Assembly (NCBI GenBank): GCA_019918135.1
Contig: WBZZ01005319.1
Span: forward strand, 61,001 to 125,000
From: Paulinella micropora
Lineage: Eukaryota; Cercozoa; Imbricatea; Euglyphida; Paulinellidae
Length of the DNA: 64,000 nucleotides
Reading direction: 5' to 3'
How positions within the stretch are numbered: position 1 is the stretch's first letter; each line of letters starts with the position of its first letter. Below are positions 1 through 10,827 of this stretch, in pieces. The notes under the pieces were generated by a model, which made no database searches, was not told where the DNA came from, and saw nothing but the letters and a program-made list of their open reading frames with translations. A program made the translations under genes and the position numbers.

Positions 1-755
1 ACCAACCAAGGCATTGAAACGCGCGTGAAAATTTCAGAGGGTTGCTACGGGTGGCTAGAGATGTTCGTGCAACAGGTGGCCGAGCCCAGTAGCGGCCGGT
101 CAAATAGAGACAGGTCTTCGCTCGGTGCACTGTGTGCCGATTCCCTGCACAACCCCTCCGAAAACGTGTGGCCGGTCATCAACAACAGTTACAGCACAAA
201 TACGGTACGACAGACAGGCCCAACTTCTTCCTCAGCTACGAGATGCCAGAAAACTACAAGGATATCGGGGGGGACGTCGTCCTGCGGCACCGGTGGGTAC
301 GCCCTTGTTTGAACTGGTCCAGCGTAGATGCGTACCTTGTGTTACTCTATGGCATGTACGACATTTCCGAGGGCATTGACGTTTGCATGCAGCTGGAAAT
401 AGGCGCGCCCTTCGAGCTGGAGCAGCTACCTTTGAATGCATCCGCCTGCGGCTGCACGCGCGGGGCCTGCCCGCACCTGCCTGCTAAGTTTAGTAGTTCC
501 CAAGAAAGTAACTGTTATTTGGTCTACAGCGGGTGCGGCTTCACAGCGCGCACAACAACCCCCTACCCACCCTCCTCCTCGGCTGGTGCCCCCACGACGA
601 CAACGATGACAACAACGACTGCCTTCCTGCCCTCGACCTCCTCTACCGCAACTGTACAAGTGTCGTCCGGGTCTTCCGGGCCGTGGCCACACGTCGTGCT
701 TGCACTGAGCCTCGTGGCGGCTACACTTGCCATCTCTTTGATTCACGTACCTTAA
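1..755 (+). pseudogene. 3-prime part of a surface-type membrane protein gene (viral fossil)
   Basis: The gene enters from the left edge, so its start is not visible. The best-supported part is the C-terminal half: an ectodomain-like stretch with several Cys residues and N-glycosylation sites (about 250-520), a Thr/Ser/Pro-rich stalk (about 540-680) and a hydrophobic C-terminal segment (about 690-745) that would anchor a type I membrane protein with almost no cytoplasmic tail. The stop is at 753-755 and an AATAAA lies about 100 bases downstream. The same layout (ectodomain, O-glycan-type stalk, terminal anchor) recurs in the next genes, so this looks like the first member of a surface-protein cluster. 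It is broken as well as cut by the window edge. No family was recognised. Confidence 0.5.
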
Positions 756-1219
756 TTTCAAGACAAGGCAAGGGGTAGTGGATAACACGGAAGGCAGGGG
801 GACGGAGACTATAGAAAGAGTAAACAAAGAAGAAGTAACAATGTCTGCCGTAATAAAGCCATGACCGTACCAAACCTTTTTTTTGGTTTTTATTTTTCTC
901 TCCAGTAGTCTCCTGAAAAAGAGCTCTTAACTTATACCACACCCCTCCTCCTTTCTTTGTCGATCCTCAGGTACACCCCCCCCCCCCCCCGAGAACAAGA
1001 CAACACGTCACGGGAATAGGATTGAGGCGGGATGACGATTCTTCTTGTCCACCCGTGCATTCTCTCCTTTTTCTTCTTCCCCTCCTCCCCCCCCTCTCTC
1101 TGCCACCCCTTTTTCAAGGTTTATACTTGCTGCAAGTATTGTATTAAAAAAAGAAAAGCAAAATCAACAAAACGATCGCAGCTTCTCAGCAAAGAAACGC
1201 CGAAAAAAGACCACAGACG
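756..1219. other. Intergenic gap with poly(A) signal and homopolymers
   Basis: This gap holds the 3-prime region of the first gene, including AATAAA at 852-857, then a C run near 970-990 and pyrimidine-rich sequence up to the next start. The A-rich stretch just before 1220 could be the leader of the next gene. No other gene is seen. Confidence 0.5.
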
Positions 1220-4200
1220 ATGACAAGCATGCTTTGTTTGCTTGCTTGTGTGCTGGCCATCGCTCAAGGCGCGGTCGTGCGCAGCATCGTCTCGGACCTG
1301 GTGCAGTGCAACAACGACCAGACGCTCGACGACGCGCGAGTAGAGCAGCTAGTCACGGTCGATTTCGACGCCTGCCAGCAGCCCTTCGGCGACGCCACAG
1401 GCGACCGCGTGCGCCTGCTGCTCAATCTGACTGACGGCCGTTCGGTGCCTGTCTGGCTCAAGTGCAACGGCGTGTTCTACGAAACGCCGATCGAGCCCAT
1501 CGAGTTTCTGCCGCTCACGCTGCGGTTGCACGAACACGTTAGTTGCGAGGGCGACATTGTCAACATGGCGCTGGCGCAGGTAGCACGCACGCCCGTGCCA
1601 CGGGCGAAGACCGTCTACGAGTTAGTAGCAGCAAGCTTCTGGCGCAGCGGCCTCAACTGCACTAGTGCCGGGGCGCGCCGGCGCTTGTTGAAAATCGCTA
1701 ATGACCCGTTGTACGCGACTGTCCCCGAACCAGGCGCTGCCTCCCCGCTCGGGGGCCTGCTCGTCAACCCCGGCAGCCAGTGCACGCCGCCCCCGAGCGG
1801 CAGCTGTGACGATTGACACTACCACCCCGAATTTATCAGACAGTACCGCCAAAAGTACCTAGACGTCACGTACCGCGACCTGCAGAAAAGAACCAGCGAC
1901 ACCCAAGGAACTCGCACAATAGCGGCGAGCTGGCACCGCGACGGGGACTGGTCGTGGAAGAACGCGCTGGTAGAATACAACCGGCTGCGCCTGCTGTTCG
2001 AGCACGAGCACGAGCTAGCCACCAAGTGCCTGGTGCCGATGCTGTGCACGGGCGGGGACGCCCTGCCGGGGTACGCCGAGCCACAGGTACACCAGAAGCG
2101 CGCGCTCGAGCTGCACCACACGCAAGCGAGGCTGCGCCTGGCCACGGCCCCGTACAAGGTTTGGATGAACAACGGCCAGACATTGCAGAATTATCTGCTT
2201 TCTCCATTCCTGGACGCAAACGGGCTCTGAGATAAAGACCAGCGGCGCAACACGGAGCTGGGCGCCGACATAGACAGGACCAATGACACGTACAAGCTGA
2301 TGCAGGGGCAGGACCGCATGCGGCAGCTAGTGGCGTTCCAGACCATTGACGGGCGCGCCGCTTGCTCGGCCGTGCAGGCCAGCTTCTGGGAGGAATCGCG
2401 CCGCCGAAACGCCGTGCCGGCCCACGTGCTGCAGGTTACGGGCGTCAGCTTCAAGGGCGACGCGAACGCGCCGGGCGACCCGCCGCCGGCGGGCAGGCTG
2501 GGGTCAGTTACCAGCGCGCGCGACATGTACCGCTGGCTGCAGACGTCGCGCCTGGCGCCGGCGCCGGCGGCTTACCCCAACGTCTATAAGGACCAGGACT
2601 ACGCGATTTTCGGCGCCAAGCAAAACCTGCCGCGCTCGCAGGCAGGCTACCCTACGCAGTGGCAGTGGGACCCGCCTTGTAGCCTTGACGCCGCGTACAA
2701 CGCCCGCACCGAATCGGCGGCGTGCCGCGGCAGCGAGAGCAGTGCCCCGGGGCCAAATACCCTGTACCCGCGCGTGTTCGCCAGCGACAACCGCTGCAAG
2801 TTTACTCCCAACGTAACCGTAGACATGCAGGAGGCGTACAGCTGCGTGCCCGCGCAGATCTACGCGCCAACGCGGCCTCGCAGTGGAGTAGCGGCGCGTG
2901 TGCGACCGTGGACGAGAGGACGCTGTACTGCGCTCTGGCCGACGACGGCGGCGTCCCGGCGTCCGCAGACGACATCGCAGCCAAGTGCTTCGGCGGGTCC
3001 GCCGGGGCCTTGCGGCGGGCCCTGGTCGAGAGTTTTGACGGGGACGGCTTCGTGGAGCCGCAATCAGGAGAATCCGAGCTCAACACCTACAGGCGCTACT
3101 TCTGCCAGGGCGGGAGCCTGAAGGCGTCTCAGTTCTGGTTCCGATCGGCTGGCAACAACAGTGACGTCGGCTGGCTGCGCAACATAGAGTGCCCGTGCAC
3201 GGAGTCTACGAACGAGGGGCTCAAGGTGTGCCCCGTGAACCCCTGGGAGCGGCTGTCGGCCGACGGGCGATTGCGCACGCACGGCCAGTTGCAGGCGTGC
3301 GTGCGCAACCGCGGGCGCAGCTACTGCTCGCCGCTGCTGGACTTCCGCGCGCTGCGCGCCGAGATGTCGACGGGGGCCGCGACCGTGGAGGACAAATGCG
3401 ACAGCGCTTTTATGAACGCGCTGGGGCACACCGAGCAATACTCGGGCAGCTGTACGCGCTGCTGCTGTTCGCGCACTGCCAGATCCAGAGCATGGAGAAG
3501 GTCGGCTTCAACTGCAGCACGGCGCGCCAGTGGTGCACGCTGCCGTCCGCGGGCCAGTTCAGCACGGAGGCCAGACTGTTGTTGGGCTGCAGGGACGTGC
3601 CGTCCGTGTGGCCAGGCCAATGCGAAGGGGACGACATCAGGGGGGGCTCGGCACCGCTCGGGAGCGCGGGGTGCAAGCAAGACTGCAGCAAAGACGGTAG
3701 TGTCGACAACGCTCAGTACCAGATTCTCAAGGCCCTGGTCACCAAATGTTTCGGCAAAGCGACAGCCGACAGCGCCACCGCTGCCGACGCCGAGGCGTCA
3801 ACCGTAGCCGAAGTCAAGGTCGTCGCCGAAGCCACGTGCACGCTGAACGGCGCGCGGAGCCGGCTGCCGTCGTTCAACCGCCTGCTGCTGACAAAGGAGA
3901 CGTACGACTTCCGCACGGGCGGGACGGTGCTGGCAGACGACTGCAAACCCATTCCTTGCACCAGCAAGAGCGGGTACAGGTTCGAGCCCAGATGCAAGCC
4001 GAACTTTGTCACCTCGCAGACGTCGCAGACGCTGCGCCTGACGGTCGCGAAGGCAGCGCTCGACGTGGCCGCGAACGCCGTGGCGCTAGAAAACTTCGTG
4101 GCGGAGCTGAAGGGCCAAAAGGCTGGCAACAACAGCCTGACCACCATCGCACAATCACAGGTCAAGGCCATGGAGGCGCAGGTCAAGGCGCTGAACTTGT

Positions 4201-7200
4201 CGGCCGACATTAACGACTGGCTCGACAGCGTGCAGCAGGCGTCGCTGGGGAATCTGCAGGACAGGCTGAGAAACTTGACATATGGCGTGGCGGAATACAA
4301 GGCCCGCTTCGACACGCAGGATGCCAAGATCGAGGGCCACTTCGCCGAACTGTCGTCGCAGCTCACCAAGGTGCGCGCGCAGATCGCGCGGCTGGACGAG
4401 GGCAGCGGAAAAGCAGTGGCCGAGCTGCGGCAGCTGGCGGACGCGGTGGACGAGGCGCTGAACGTGACAGCGCGGTTGATGCAGGACTTCGCGGTCGTGA
4501 TGGGCAAATCCACTGCCAACAGTGCGGAAGTGGCGGCGCTGGCCTGGCGCCTGCTGTACGTGCGCCAGCGCTACGTGGCGCACGTGCGCAACGTGCAGGA
4601 GGAGCTGGCGCTGACGGCCACTGACGAGGTGCCGTTCCTGCCGACGACGCCGTACGACAACGGCACCGAGTGCGGCGTGGCGCCGCGCAGGCTGGCGGGC
4701 GCGGCCGCCACGGCGCCGGCGCACGAGATGAGGTTGTGGCAGGCCACCTTCGAGAACGGCGTGGTGTGGGTGGTGCAGGTGCGCCTGCTGCAGCTGTGCG
4801 ACCTGCGCTGGGTGCAGGACGGGCTGTACCAGGCCGGCGGGGGGCTGGACCTGCAGCAGGCGCTGGACGCGTTCGGGCCCGCCAAGTGCCGGCTGGGCAG
4901 CCTGTCGCAGCAGCTGCGGTGCCTGGGCTGCCGGCTGCGCGTGACGGCGCGGCGCTGCCCAACGGTGGTCGCGACGCCGGACGCCGCGTCCGCGCGGTGG
5001 TTCCACAACACGACGTGGCTGCGCCTCGACCTCGCGCGGCGGCCGTTGGCGCTTGAAGGTGGAGTTTGTGCCTCGCCGCCAACCGATGTGCCGCGCTCAG
5101 ACGTCAAGTCGAGCGCGTGGGCCGCCGCAACCGCACTGCCGTCCGTGGCGTCGGTCACGAGCAACTCGTGGGGGCAGCAGACTCGGCCGCCCGGCTCCAG
5201 TGTCGGCCCCGAGCACGAGACGGCCGAGGACGTGGCTACCGGCACCGTTGGGCTGGACCTGGCGTCGCCGGTGGAGATCCGCGGGCTGCTGACTGCGCTG
5301 TGCCAGGGCCCACGCGAGTTGCTGTGCGTCGGCGGCAACTGGAGCGGCCGGCCGTTGGTGACGGCGTCGTTCGGTCCGACCGCGGAGCAGAGCGCGGTGT
5401 ACAACTACTGGAATCTGGCGGGCACCAGGGCGTCGGCGCAGCAACTTCTGCCGGAACTGTCGTCGGTGCAGCAGATGCGCGAGCTGCTGGTGTGCGACAG
5501 CAGCGTGCGCACGTCGCGCGCGCTGGCGACGCTGCACGCACAGATCCAAACCGACCCAGCGCAATACTTGGCGACGCCCGATCTGTGCATGGGCCCCGCG
5601 GTCCCAAACTCCACGGACCGCGCGTGGCTGCTGACCCCGTACCCGCTGACTTTGATAGTGCTGTCGCAGTGGGCGGGCGCGGTGCGGCGCCTGGCCAACA
5701 GCCCCCTCTCGATCGAGTTCCGGTACGCGGACGAGGGCTTGCTGCCGCCGCTGGGCCTGCGCACCGAGTTCAGCCAGCGGGCGCCGCCGCCGCCCGACGC
5801 GGTCGCGGCGTTCGTGTCCGGCCGCCCCTCGCTGTGGTCGCAGTCCCAGCTGCCGCCAACCGCCAACGGGACTACTACCGCCAACGCCACGTCGTCATCG
5901 TCACCGCCGACCACCAACCGGGACATTACGTTTGCGAACGGTTTGGCCGAGGTGCAGGCCCTGGTCGACGAGCTCAATGCTGCCGGCGCGTCCCGGCCGG
6001 CCGCGCTGGAGGACCAGGAGCTGCATTTGCTGCGCCAGAACGACGTGCCGACCGATCTCGCCAACTGCTACCGCATTAGCTGGCTCACGCACGGCGCCCG
6101 CGCGGTGAGGCTGCAACGCATCGGCGCCACCGCGCGGCCGCGGGTCGAGCTGTCGGTCGAGCTGGACCGCAACGGCTCTGAGCTGGTTGGCCTCGGCGCC
6201 GCGACAATCCAGCAGCTGGAAAAGCGGTTGTGTGAGCTGCGCTGGGAGCTAGTAGATCACGACATCGGCGGCGCGGAGCTGTTAGCCCAGGACTGATACT
6301 ACGCGGGCGAACCCGAGTGCGCGCTGGACGGTAATTGTACGGCGCCGACGCCCGCGACCGGGAAACGTTACGTCGTGGACGTGGACCCGGACGATGTTTG
6401 TCAGGGCAGCAGCGCGCACATTCGCGCGTCGCGCGCGGCGGGCGGCGTGTGCTTAAATACAGTGCGCCTGCCCGTGGCGGCGGCGGCAGGCCGGAACCGC
6501 AGTGCCCGCGGCGACGGCACGTGGGACATGTTCAGCTTCGAGGACTTCTACCGCCACGAGCACGGCTCGCTGGCGCACGCCCAGCCAACGACGGACGACT
6601 TCGACCCGCGCCTGGCACTGCTGGCGCCCGTCGTGCTGGCGCGCCCGGTGATCAAGGTAGAGAAACGACTGTTCTGCGCGCGGGCGCCGGGGGCTTCCGT
6701 GCGCCGCACGTGCGCGGTGCTGCAGAACTTCGAACTACAGTCCAATGTCGCCGGGCGCCTGGCGTGGCGTGCCGCGTCGGGCCGCGGCCTGGTCACGGCG
6801 CAGCTGCACGTGCCCGCTAACATGACGGCGGCGGCGGCCGGCAACAGTGGACCGCCGCCGTCGCCGTCAACAGTGTGCCCGCGGCAGGTCAGCGTGGCGC
6901 TGCCGGGCACGGCCGACATGGCGCTGGAGTTCTGGTCCACGACTAACGTCTCGGCGCGAATTCTAGTCCGCGGCGCTCACGGCTGGTGCAACTCGACGTT
7001 GCCGCCCGCGCTGCGTCTGGTGTGGCCGCTCGCGACGAAGCCGGATTGTACCAGCCCCGTCGAGGAGGTACGGCTGCTCGTGGGCGGCGCATTGTGCTTT
7101 GTGTGGCAGGCGGCCGCCGCTATCCCGCCTGCTTTCGAGCAGGAGCTGCTGCGTAGCTCCTACACTAACAAACAGGCGGTGCTGTTGGGCCAGATCGCGA

Positions 7201-7989
7201 ACCTGAGCGTAGCCTCGTTGCAGGCCCAGGCCGACTGGCAGCGGCTCGTCACACAGAGCATCCTAGACTACGGCCGGGGCTGGCTCACGCGCTCGGCCGT
7301 CGGGGTGTGGGTGGCGGACAACGCCACCGCCGGCAACGCCACCGCCCGCAACGCGACGGCCGGGCCGCACCGCCGCGCCCTGGCCTCAGATTCGGCGGAC
7401 CCGTTCGCGCCGACAGCCGCGAATGTCGGCGCGGAGGCGGCGGCCGCCGCGCTAAAATCGCTGAGCGACTGGTCCGCCGGCCAGGGCGATAAGGTTGAAG
7501 AGCTGGCGCGGCAGCGTTTGCAGCTCGAAGCCGACATCTCGGATCTGCAAGCGAAATTCGCAGAGCTCAAGAGCAACTGGACAGTGTTTGAAACAGCCTT
7601 CCGCGATAGTAACGGAACAAAACGACGAGGTGTGGAGCTTTCTGGGTTCGCTCGGCAGCCGAAAAAACGACACCAAGTGCTTGCTAGACGCGATACGCGT
7701 GGGGGCTAAAGCCGTGAGCATGGGCCAGCTAGCCAACCTGAGCAGCAACTTCGAGGTCTGGCACAGCAGGTACCTTAGCGGCGAGAACGGTGCCTTGAAG
7801 CACGCCCCGCCCCTGCGGGCGGGCCACAACCGCGCAGTCGCAGCGGGCTTCTTTGTGCCCTTTCTGCTGGTGTTTTTACTTGCGTGGGCGGGGGTAGGCT
7901 GGGCCGTGGCAGTAGGGTGGGCCGCGGCCAAAGGTAAGTGTCGGGTGCAGTGTTGCCCCTTGAAGTGTCGGGGACAGTCGCGGCGCTAA
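1220..7989 (+). pseudogene. Very large Cys-rich surface glycoprotein gene (viral fossil)
   Basis: The start at 1220 begins a clear signal peptide (MTSMLCLLACVLAIAQG, cleavage near residue 17). The coding trace runs about 6.8 kb, enough for more than 2,000 residues. It is rich in Cys, Trp and N-glycosylation sites. A long heptad-like helical region lies at about 4030-4520 and a second shorter coiled coil at about 7430-7600. At the 3-prime end is a strong membrane segment (about 7845-7925) followed by a short Cys/Arg-rich tail. This is the architecture of a viral spike or attachment protein, but no family was recognised. The gene is broken, with roughly half a dozen interruptions, yet Cys pattern and codon bias stay constant along it, so decay looks modest. 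Cell-surface or virion-envelope location is inferred from signal peptide and anchor only. Confidence 0.65.
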
Positions 7990-8366
7990 AAGGGGACTGA
8001 GAAGTCGGACCGGGGGGAATGGGGGAAGGGGGGGGGGGGGGGGCCGGGAAACGAAAAGTTCTTTTTTTTGGCCGGGGGGGGGGGTGGTGATGATCGGCGG
8101 GGGCTATAGATTGCCCCTGCAAAAAAAAATTTTGGTTGCTTCCCTCCCGAGCTTTTACTGGAGCAAGGTTTTTTTTTCTTCTTCCTGTGTATTAGCCAGT
8201 TGGGTCGGGGAGGGGGGGGGCCTTTTTAGATTTACACTTGTTTGTTGGATTGGAGGGTGTTGCTCCAGAAGTTTTTGTTAGTTCTATTTTTTCTTGTTGA
8301 GTTGTTAGTGTTAAAAAAAGAATTAAAAAGAAAAAGGGGGGGACTGTACACCCTCTTTAAAAAAAA
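7990..8366. other. Intergenic gap with G runs
   Basis: The gap separates two surface-protein genes and contains a G run at about 8029-8043, further G and T runs, and an AT-rich leader just before 8367. I see no gene here. Confidence 0.5.
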
Positions 8367-10064
8367 ATGAGGGTAGGCAGACTAGCTGCCACCGCTCTGT
8401 TTGGAGCCATGTGTGCCCTCCTCATGTTTCCCTCAAATTCGGCCTTGTGCGGTTTGCGCGCGCGGCTCCGTAGCCAACGGCTGTGCGCACCTAGGCCCTT
8501 ATTCCTTGCCCCGGTCACGACGACACAGCCACCGCCTGCCCCGGTCACGACGCAGCCACCAACTGCCCCAGTCACGACACAGCCACCGTCTGTCCTGGTC
8601 ACGACGACACAGCCACCGTCTGCCCCGGTCACGACGACACAGCCACCGTCTTCTCCGGCCACGACGACACAGCCACCGTCTGCCCCGGCCACGACGACAC
8701 AGCCACCGTCTGTCCCGGCCACGACGACACAGCCACCAACTGTCCCGGCAACGACGACACAGCCACCAACTGTCCCGGATCTAAACTTGCAATGGAACGT
8801 TTCCGACAACTTATCGCTCTCTCTTCCGCTAGAGCCCCCCCCCCCCCCCCCAGTGGCAACCTGCCGCGGAGGAGGTTACTTGCCAACTGCACACCGCACA
8901 ACGAAAGTGTGGTACGGGTCGGCTGGGGGGATGGCCAGTATTCTCTGTGTGAGCTGCACGCCGGCCAGTGCACTCATCGGTACGCGGAGAGCGGGGTCTT
9001 AGACGTCGCGGTCACGTGGCAGGGTTCTTGCGGGTCACCTCCTACCTTTACCTTGCGGAACTACCCCCGGAGGCCGCGCGGGGGCTGCTGAGGGCCTGCT
9101 TTGGCCAGCACATCGGCCCCGAACCGCTGAACGGCCTGCAGTTGCCAACGCAGAGAATCTGCTGCAGGTCTGCCCGCCCCGCACGGGGCAGCTCGTCAAC
9201 GCCACCGGCATGTTCACCCGCGTGCGTCAGAGGGTGGCAGGGCTTGAGCTTTGGAACACGTCGTTGGTGCGGTGGGCGCGCGACATGTTCAATGGCCTTA
9301 CAGATGGAGAGGGGCCTGACATTAGCTCCTGGGACCTGACGTGCGTGGCAGAGATCAACGGCTGCCGCGGTCTCCAGGGCCGCGTCAGTGAGGCCAGGCT
9401 GTCCCCGATCTGCGACATCACTCGCCCGGACCCGGGGAGCCCCTGCGCTTGCGAATCTTTCTCGCTAGGCCCGACGATTTCTACTTGCCAATGGCCAGGA
9501 CCGCCGATGCCTGCGGCAACCTATCCGTGCTCTTGGTCGACTGGGGCGACGACACCCACGGCTCGCGTTGTTCCCCGCGCGGCCCACCGTGCGTGCACGC
9601 CTACCAGCGCGGCGGCGCTTACAACATCACCGTCTCTAAGCTCGGCTCTGTTTGCGTCCTGGCCGCAGTCTCGACCGCCGGCTTGCCGCCCGAAATGTCG
9701 GCGGCCCTGCGGTCTGTTTCTTTTGGCAGCGGCTTCGCCCTGGAACCGGGGCGCGGGGCACAGCTCAGAGGTACCCAAAATCTTAGAAACCGCTCGATAC
9801 CGGCAAGCGGGGGACCCCCGCTGATGAACATTTCCTACCTGTTCGAGGGCAGCGGCTACAACGGCCCGCTCGGACTGGAACACGTCCTTGGTTCTCTTGG
9901 CCTCCCGCGCCTTTCTCGGCCTTAAACCGGGCGCGTCTATCAATATCAGCACTTGGAACTTATCGGGACTTAGGGCCGCCGACGGCTGTGTCGACTTTGC
10001 AGGCAGCAACGTCACGTTGCCGAAAAATTGGGATCCGCTGACGGCCGGTTGCAGTTTTACGTAA
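8367..10064 (+). pseudogene. Mucin-stalk surface protein with PKD-like and BspA-like segments (viral fossil)
   Basis: The start at 8367 opens a signal peptide (MRVGRLAATALFGAMCALLM). It is followed by a Thr/Pro stalk made of 9-10-residue units such as PVTTTQPPSA (8511-8778). After it come two PKD-like segments, recognisable by VGWGDGQY (about 8920-8945) and DWGDDT followed by HAYQRGGAYNITV (about 9540-9640). Between them is a BspA/DUF285-like stretch with MFNG and DISSWD (about 9280-9340). A final NISTWNLSG motif near 9945-9975 suggests a second such unit. PKD domains are usually extracellular adhesion modules; DUF285 repeats occur in bacterial and protist surface proteins and in some giant-virus proteins. 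The gene is broken in about four places. A C-terminal membrane anchor is not obvious, unlike in the preceding genes. Confidence 0.55.
8511..8778 (+). repeat. 27-30-bp tandem repeats encoding the Thr/Pro stalk
   Basis: About nine in-phase units, most of 30 bases, encode a PVTTTQPPSA-type decapeptide. Units differ at a few positions, and the period is a multiple of three, so the array is a coding minisatellite rather than a CRISPR-like array. Such stalks are usually heavily O-glycosylated. Confidence 0.85.
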
Positions 10065-10827
10065 AACGACGTCAAATTAAATCCTGTTTTTTCTTTTGAT
10101 TGAATACGTTTTAAACGAAAAATCACCAGAGCGCGGCCTGACGGGGTTGACTATACAGGGCAGGCCAGGCGGCTTCTTCGCGCAGACAGTCGCGCTTTCC
10201 GCAGACAGTCGCGCTTTCTGCGGCGTTTGGGTGCCACCCTGCGTCGCGGTTCATCCGAGCCGCGACACGCACACAGAAGATTTTTATTCAAAACAGGCGC
10301 GAAAAATAAGACAACCGAGCAAATTACCAAAAACAAAAACACAAACCCAGGCCCCGCGCAGGTCCCCTCCCCCTTCCCTTTCCCACTTACACACATTGGA
10401 AAAGAAAACGCAATGAGGGGGGTAGAGGGAAGGGGGGGGGGGGAGTCTTTCTAGGAAGGAACAGGTCGCGGGGGGGGGGGGGGGTGTGGCGGAAGGGGGT
10501 AGTACCTATCTCGCGCCATTAATCGTTCTCTTTCTGTGCGTGCGGCGGTTTCTGGGGGGGGGGGGGGGGGGAGGGGGCTATATATCTCCCTTGTCAAATC
10601 CGCAAGACGTCTTTCGCCGACATTGCCCTTCCCCTCCCCCCCCCCCCCCCTCCCCCACCCCACACACAGTCCCCACATTTCCCCCTCCCCCCCCCAATCG
10701 AGCGGGAACGGGGGAGGGGTGGTCTATTCTTCCTTCTGGTGTTGCTGCCGTTGCGTTTCTGTATTTTTTTGGGGGGGGGGAGGGCGGCGAGAAACTTTGT
10801 CATTGCTTTCCACCGTTTTTTTCTTCG
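10065..10827. other. Intergenic gap rich in G/C runs
   Basis: The left end has a short direct repeat (CGCAGACAGTCGCGCTTTC, twice, about 10180-10220). The rest holds several long G or C runs (about 10433-10444, 10470-10485, 10554-10572, 10635-10651) and a TATA-like CTATATATC near 10578. No convincing gene is present; glycine- or proline-rich frames here are products of the homopolymers. Confidence 0.5.

Noticed and set aside
8511-8778. Regularly spaced repeats resembling a CRISPR array
   Set aside because: There are no unique spacers; units are contiguous, in frame and encode a Thr/Pro stalk in a eukaryote-type context.
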